Origin: Baffinella frigidus
Lineage: Eukaryota; Cryptophyceae; Cryptomonadales; Baffinellaceae
Assembly (NCBI GenBank): GCA_026770585.1
Contig: MU646444.1
Coordinates: 720,241-730,385 of the forward strand
Reading direction: 5' to 3'
DNA: 10,145 bases
Part shown: positions 1-6,300 of the stretch, piece after piece
Numbering within the stretch: the stretch's first letter is position 1
Layout: each line of letters begins with the position of its first letter
Notes under the pieces: model-generated
What the model was told of the DNA's origin: nothing
Databases searched by the model: none
The model's input: only the letters and a program-made list of their open reading frames with translations
Made by a program: the position numbers and the translations under genes

Positions 1-2
1 GG

Positions 3-21
3 GCTCACCGGTTTGGTGAGC
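3..21. repeat. Short perfect hairpin at window start
   Basis: GCTCACC and GGTGAGC pair exactly around a five-base loop. It is followed by a GCGGG...CCCGC stem (about 22-38). Its role is unknown. Confidence 0.4.
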
Positions 22-40
22 GCGGGCTCTTTCCCGCTCC

Positions 41-81
41 AAAGTTGACGGATTTGTACCGCAGCCGCAGCATGTCAACTT
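41..81. repeat. GTTGAC hairpin-family copy
   Basis: AAAGTTGACGGATTTGTACC... followed by ATGTCAACTT: inverted GTTGAC/GTCAAC ends around a TTTGTACC core. This is the same layout as 5863-5896, 5941-5972, 6009-6045, 6841-6871 and 8481-8508. It lies before the first exon A copy. Confidence 0.6.
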
Positions 82-122
82 GAGAATAGTCGGTTTTAAT
101 CTGTTTTTATTCCCTACAGCAG

Positions 123-215
123 GAAGAGGGGGCGAGAGGGGACGAGGATGGGGATGGCTCACCGGTGGGGGGGGCGAGCTAGACTTTTTACAGGGGCTGC
201 GTTGCATGATCTGTA
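123..215 (+). pseudogene. Frameshifted copy of exon A
   Basis: After the acceptor CAG (120-122) the sequence reads EEGARGDEDGDGSPVGG like exon A. An eight-G run (six in the intact copy) then shifts the frame, and TAG follows at 180-182. The homologous remainder continues in another frame as ELDFLQGLRCM. No donor is kept at the equivalent place. It is a decayed duplicate. Confidence 0.55.
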
Positions 216-298
216 CCGGGATGACTTTTTGTACCGGGCGAGTCACTACACAATTTTTACGAGTTTAAAACATTTTTTAAATTCGTTTTTCACCGCAG

Positions 299-397
299 GA
301 GGAGGGGACGAGTGGGGAGGAGGACGGGGACGGAGCGCCGGTGGGGGGCGAGCTGGACAACTTTATCCGCCTCCGCAGCTACATTCTTCACATGCAG
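299..397 (+). CDS. Exon A (intact copy): acidic leader and start of PH-type domain
   Basis: A pyrimidine-rich tract ending in CAG (296-298) precedes 33 codons, and GT follows at 398. Phase is 0 at both ends. The product starts acidic (EEGTSGEEDGDG) and ends ELDNFIRLRSYILHMQ. Of three copies of this exon (near 123, here and 670) only this one keeps one frame from acceptor to donor. It joins exon B in phase, giving HMQ-EGASLLLW, which reads like the first strand of a PH domain. Confidence 0.6.
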
Positions 398-3300
398 GTA
401 GTTTCCTAAACTGGAAAAATCCGCTGCGCGGACCAACCCTTAAGCCGTAAACCCTAGTTTTTGGCTTTGGAGGTTGGAGTTTCGGGGTTCGGGTTTCGGT
501 TGTGGGTTGTGGGGTTGAGGGGTTAACCCCGAGATTATACGGTTTAGGGATTAGGGTTGTAGGGTTGAGGGCAGGAGCTTGCGCCCGTGGGGTGGGAGCT
601 TGCCATTTTACATGGGCTGCACATTCTCTGCAGTTTTAAATCCGGTTTTAGATTGCTCTGCCACGGCAGGACGAGGGGGCGAGTGGGGACGAGGAGGCTA
701 GGGTGTAGGGTGAGGGGGCGAGCTTGGTAACTTCGTCCGCCTCTGGAGCTATGTCCTTCACATGCAGGTCCTGAACCCTGAACCCCAAACCCTGATTCCT
801 AATCCCACATCTTCCATATGCAGCTAGTGTGCTAAACTGAAAAAATGCCTCTGCGCGGTCCAAACCCGTACCCCTTACCCCTTACCCCATACCCCAAACA
901 CCAAACATCAAAACCCAAACCCCAAACCCCAGACCTCAAACCTCAAACCCTGGACCAGATATTTTTGGGACACGTCCTTGACACATAATCGATGGGGCGT
1001 ATCGTTCCATGGATGTGCACAATACACCCTCTTAACCACACCTGCAAACCGGAGCAGGAAGGGGCGTCGCTGCTGTTGTGGCGGGAGGACGGGTTGGACA
1101 GCAGAGCTTTGCTGCTTCTCGACCATGCTGTGTGCGTATTCGTTCACACCAATGACGCCATGTCCGCAAATGCACCATCTTAACCATACATGTTGAGCAG
1201 GAAGGCGCGTCGCTTCTCTTGTGGCGGGAGGACGGGCTGCAGCTCTGCTGGTTCTGGATCGACAAAGAGTGCGTCTCTCTCCACTGGGACATTGACGAAG
1301 AGCCTGAAGGTCTGTCCTGGGGTTAGCGAACGACGATGGATGGTTTCACTTTTTTGAAAAAGATTTCTCGTTCACTTCCACTTATTTTAGCCCTTTTTAC
1401 GTGACCGACAAAGTTGGCCACGTTACACCCGGATTCTGGGTGCAGTGAAAGATCCGTAGTCCGCCGAATGGTAGGGGGTAGGGGGCGGAGTTTCGGGTGT
1501 AGGGTGTGGGGTGTCGGAGCTATTCTGGTTCTGGATCGACAAAGAGTGCGTCTCTCTCCACTGGGATATCGACGAAGAGCCCGACGGTCTGCCCCACACA
1601 ATGCTTCGCAGATCGGTTCGTTTCTTTTCGGTGTAGCAATTACGAATTGCCCGGTACAAACGCATCTTATTAACCGACATTTCGACAAGATTTCTGGTCT
1701 GGTCGAAATTTTCAGGGAGGCCCACTGTGTGGTGGGTTCAGGGTTCAGGGGATATGAGATAGGGGATATGGTTTACGGGTGTCAGGGGTAGGGGATGCGG
1801 GATACGGGATAGAGGATATGGTTCAGAGTTTGGAGTTTAGGGGACTGGGTTTAGGGCATTGTGATGGTGTGAGTAAGAGTCGCAAACCCCACCCCCCACC
1901 CAAACCAGGGCCCGGGCAGCCGGCAGTCTCGGGGGGGGGCTCGATCCTGCTGCAAGACATTGTTGACATCGTGCCTCTCGGCGCCGGGCCTGACCAGCTC
2001 ACAGACCACCCGACGGACTCATCTTTCACCATCACGCTCGACGGCGCGCGGCTGGATATCGTCGCGCCGACCTCCATCGATTTCCAGGTTGCCTAACCCC
2101 TCAACACGTCGCTTCACGCAGCGGAGCAGTTGTAAATTGTGTACCAGGAATCGCATGTACAACACATGTATAGACTATAAAATACATGTATATATATATA
2201 CGGTACATGTATGGCGTTTCCTGGTACGGACGGTTCGCGGTCGTGTCCTGCGCCATCACGCTCGACGGTGCCCGGCTGGATATCGTCGCGCCGACCTCCA
2301 TCGATTTCCAGGTCAAATTATCGTGAAACAGCACAGCAGCGGACTGCAAAGGGATTTCGTCAAATGAAGCATAAGTGCAGAACCCATAGGACCCTACGGT
2401 TGGCAATCCACAGGGACATAGGTTTTTCCCTGCAGATATCCTAACCGATTCTCGCTCAGAATCGGCCAGAAAATGCCTTCGCAGCCAGCTGTGTGCCTCC
2501 CGGCTGCTCAACTAGGGCGCGCACTTGTGTCCCGTTATAAATTGTGTACACGGAAAGGCCATACATGTATTTTTATAGTCAACTCTTGTTGTCGATGCAG
2601 GTGTGGTCCTTCGGCCTGGCGAGGCCCAAGTACTTTCAGGCACACCTGAAAGCGTCCACGCCAGGTCAGAAGTCGATATTGGTGGTTGCTGAGTGGACAC
2701 CACCACACACTAGTTGAGCAGCCGGGAGCCACACAGCTGGCTTCGGCCTGGCGTTCGCCACGCGGCTCCGCCTCCACGTCCTCAACGCCTCTCCACGTAC
2801 TTAACACATATAGTTATACAATCTGTACATATATATTTAGACAATATATACATATATTTAGGCAGGCTGTACAATATTTAGACATGCTACTTACAGTAAA
2901 GCGACTCTTCCAGGTGTGGTACTTCGGCCTCGCCTTTGCGACGCGGCTCCGCCTCAACGTCCTCAACGCCTCCCAATCCCAGGTAAAATAGATGCACATC
3001 CTACAATTGTAAAATAGATGTAAAAATGTAAAATAAATATATATATCCTACAATCCTGGGTAAAATAGATGTATATCCTACAAGGTAAAATAGATGTGTA
3101 TCATACAATTATATATTATACAATATACAATAGAGCATGTGCAATAGATGTGTAGGCTATACACTGCATGTATGGCGGTTCCGGGTACGGAACTTGCCCG
3201 GTTGCGCGTCGCCGCAACGTCCTCAACGCCTCCTGGGAGGACCCCAACCTGTATCCCCTCTTCACGAGCCTCTGCACTGGAGAGCGAAACGCGATCCGAA

Positions 3301-6300
3301 AGCAAAAATGCTTTCTCTGCAGATCCCTCCTACGGAACGGCGTGTCGTTGGCACATGTTGGGAGAAATTAAAACCTAAAGGACCTAGAGAACGCCTCCCA
3401 GGGGGGTATGCTTGCCGGCGACCGCCACCCGTGTGGTTTCTCCGTGGGGAACTTCTTGGGAAAACTGATCTAATTTAAAATATTAGAGTTCAATGAAAAT
3501 TACCACACGTTTGCTTTGATAAGTGAAGATCGTTCTGTGTAGTACATTCCATTACCGAAATGTTTTAAATTAAATCATGTTTTGCATCAAATTGGAGCCA
3601 AAACGTCAGATTTGACACATCTGCTCCGAATCCCTACGGGGAATTGGAACCATTTGGCTCCACCTCAACGTCCTCAACGCCTCCCAGTCCCAGGAGGTGC
3701 CTACCCTACTTGAGGCGGCAAGAAGGACTATTTTAAAATGCAGGTTTTGCGATCGCGTCCGGGTTTGTGCGAGGGCTGGTTACGTTCCCTAAACCCTAAA
3801 CCCCAAACCCCAAACCCCAAAACCCAAAACCCAAAGCCCAAAACCCAAACCCCAAACACCAAACACCAAACCCAATCTCTAAACCCAAAACCCCAAACCC
3901 CAAACTCGAAACCCTAAACCCAAAATCCGAAAGCAGGACGAGACAGAGACGGACGTGGTCGACGGCCCTGGGGGCGACTGCTACTGCAAATCCACAGGGG
4001 AAGTCTCGATTTTTGTGGACACGACACTACAAGTATTTATAGGTTACCTTTTGACGAATTTTGGTCACGTCCTCAGGGCAGAAATTGCCTTTTGAGATGC
4101 AAATGGCTCCAAAGTAGCGGCAATGATCCTTGCCGCTACCTTTTGAGACTTCCCCTGTGGCTTTTCAGTAGTGGTGACCCCCAAACCCATAAGCCCGAAA
4201 CCCGAAACCCGAGAGCAGGATGAGACGGAGACGGACGTAGACGACGGCCCTGGGGGCGACTGGTGGGCCCCTTCCCCCCTCCTTCCTTCCCGCCCACCCC
4301 CCCTTCCCTCCCACAGGCCTGGGGGTGACTGGTGACCCTCAACCCCATCAATCCGAAACCCGAAACCCGAAACCCGAAACCCGAAACCCGAAACCCGAAA
4401 CCACATACCCTCAACCCCATACCCCAAATCCTGCACTCCAAACGACGACCCTGGAGGCGACTGGTGACCCCAACCCCATAAACCCGAACCCCGGAAAACG
4501 AAACCCGAGACCCGAAACACGAGACACGAAACACGAAACCCCGAAACCCCGAAACCAGAAACCCGAAACCCCGAACCCCGAAACCCATACCCCAAACCCC
4601 ATACCCTAAACCCTAAACGACGACCCTGGGGGCGACTGGTGAGCCTAACCCCATCACCTTTACACTCTACACCCCCAAACCTCAAACCCCAAACCCTACA
4701 CCCTCAACCAACCCGAAACCCGACACCCGAAACCCCACACCCCGAAACCCCAAACTCTAAGAGCTAAACCCTAAACCCCTAAACCTCAGCCCCTAAACCC
4801 TTCAGCCGACACCCCTAAACCCCAAACCATATACCCCAAACCCTAATCCCAAACCCCTAACCCCTAACCCCAAACCCCAAACCCCAAACACTAAACCCAG
4901 CACCCCAAACCCCAAACCCTAAACCCGAAGCGCACCGCAGGTACGGGCGGTCCCCGCAGTCAGACGGGTCGACTGGCCAGTTCGGGGACGCAGCAGACGA
5001 CCCTAACCCAGAACCTCTGCATCGCAACAACAGACTTCTACAACCTGAACCCTGCAACCTAAAGATATTGAATAAATGATAACTGAAATAAAAGAACGCC
5101 TAGTCCAAACCGCAAACGCCATCACAGGTACGGGCGGTCCCCGCAGTCAGACGGGTCGACAGGCCAGTTTGGGGATGCGGCCGACGACGTTCAGGCCCAG
5201 GTTTCACCCACATCACAAAACTCTAAACCCCAAAACCTAAACCCTTGACCACAAATCACAAACCCCAACCCCCAACCCCCAAACCCCAACCCACAACCCC
5301 CAACCCCCAAACCCCCAACCCCAAACCCCAAAACTCAAACCCTTAACCCGAAACCCGAAACCCGAAAGCAGCTGCGGCGTGGGGCGGAAGGGGACGGCAT
5401 CACCCTCGGACTGGAGGAGAGCCAGGTGCCTCCCAAAGTCAACATTTTGTCTACTCTGGCCCCAAAGTTGACATGTTGTCAACTCTGACCCCAAAGTTAA
5501 CATTCTCGTACCAGACCCGTCAAATTTTACTGAGGGGTTTCCACTCTCCTCGGTTTTGTAGATTTCGGGACCGCGCGGATTTTTTTGAGATCAGGTCGGG
5601 AGATCGGGGAACGAAAAAACGTGAAAATGAATCGAAAAGGTGTAATTTACGGGTGGGGGTCGCGATCTTGTCATCAAATCCATGCGTAAGATATCATAAA
5701 ACTTTAGATGGACGTAAAAATCTCCGCGATTTTTCTATAGTTTTAGATCCCCCGACCCGAAGTGAAATCCGCGCGGTCCCGAAATCTACAATCAGGGTTG
5801 GGGGCGTCAGGGGATGGTATCACCCTCGAACTGGAGGAGGGCCAGGTGTTTCCAGACCCCTAATGTTGACATATTTTGTACCAGAACCGTCAACTTTGGA
5901 TGCTTGGCCTGGAGAAGATCCCAGAGTCCCACCTCCCGAAAAGTTGACGTGCTGGTACAAAAACGTCAACTTGAAACGTGGAGGAGAACCAGGTCCTTTC
6001 ACACTCCCAAAGTTGACAGTTTTGTGTACCGGAACCGTCAACTTTTACTGAGGAGAACGTTCCAGGGTCCCACCTACTGAAAATTCTTGTTTTGAAACCA
6101 GGCGCTTGAACTTTTGATGCGTTCGATGTTTGGTAGCTGTCTTTCAATCAAGCAGTCATCAAGTCCACTTTTGAGTTCTCCACTTAACGTTTGGAGTGGA
6201 CAGGTTATGCTGGACAGCATGGAGGAGCAGCGCCGCGCGATCGAAAACCTCAAGAAGGAGAACCAGAAGCTCCGCGAGGTTTCGCCTAAACCCTAAACCC

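Noticed and set aside
1927-2096. Exon C read through as an unspliced frame ending VA-stop at 2094
   Set aside because: GT at the end of the FQ codon and the in-phase Trp exon D make splicing more likely than a protein ending just before the domain's last helix.
2983-3130. CRISPR-like direct repeats
   Set aside because: Units vary from about 19 to 34 bp, have no constant-length unique spacers, and lie in a eukaryotic intron next to a splice donor.
4065-4685. Longest open frame in the window (minus strand, 206 codons, full of GFRVSGFGF repeats)
   Set aside because: It is translated CCCGAAA/CCCCAAA heptamer repeat. A period-7 array free of stops in all three phases gives such peptides. Exon-like signal lies on the other strand.
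5473-6051. Open frame of 192 codons on the + strand
   Set aside because: It crosses the 5557-5790 inverted repeat and the hairpin array, conflicts with the exon G copy frame, and has no recognisable motif.
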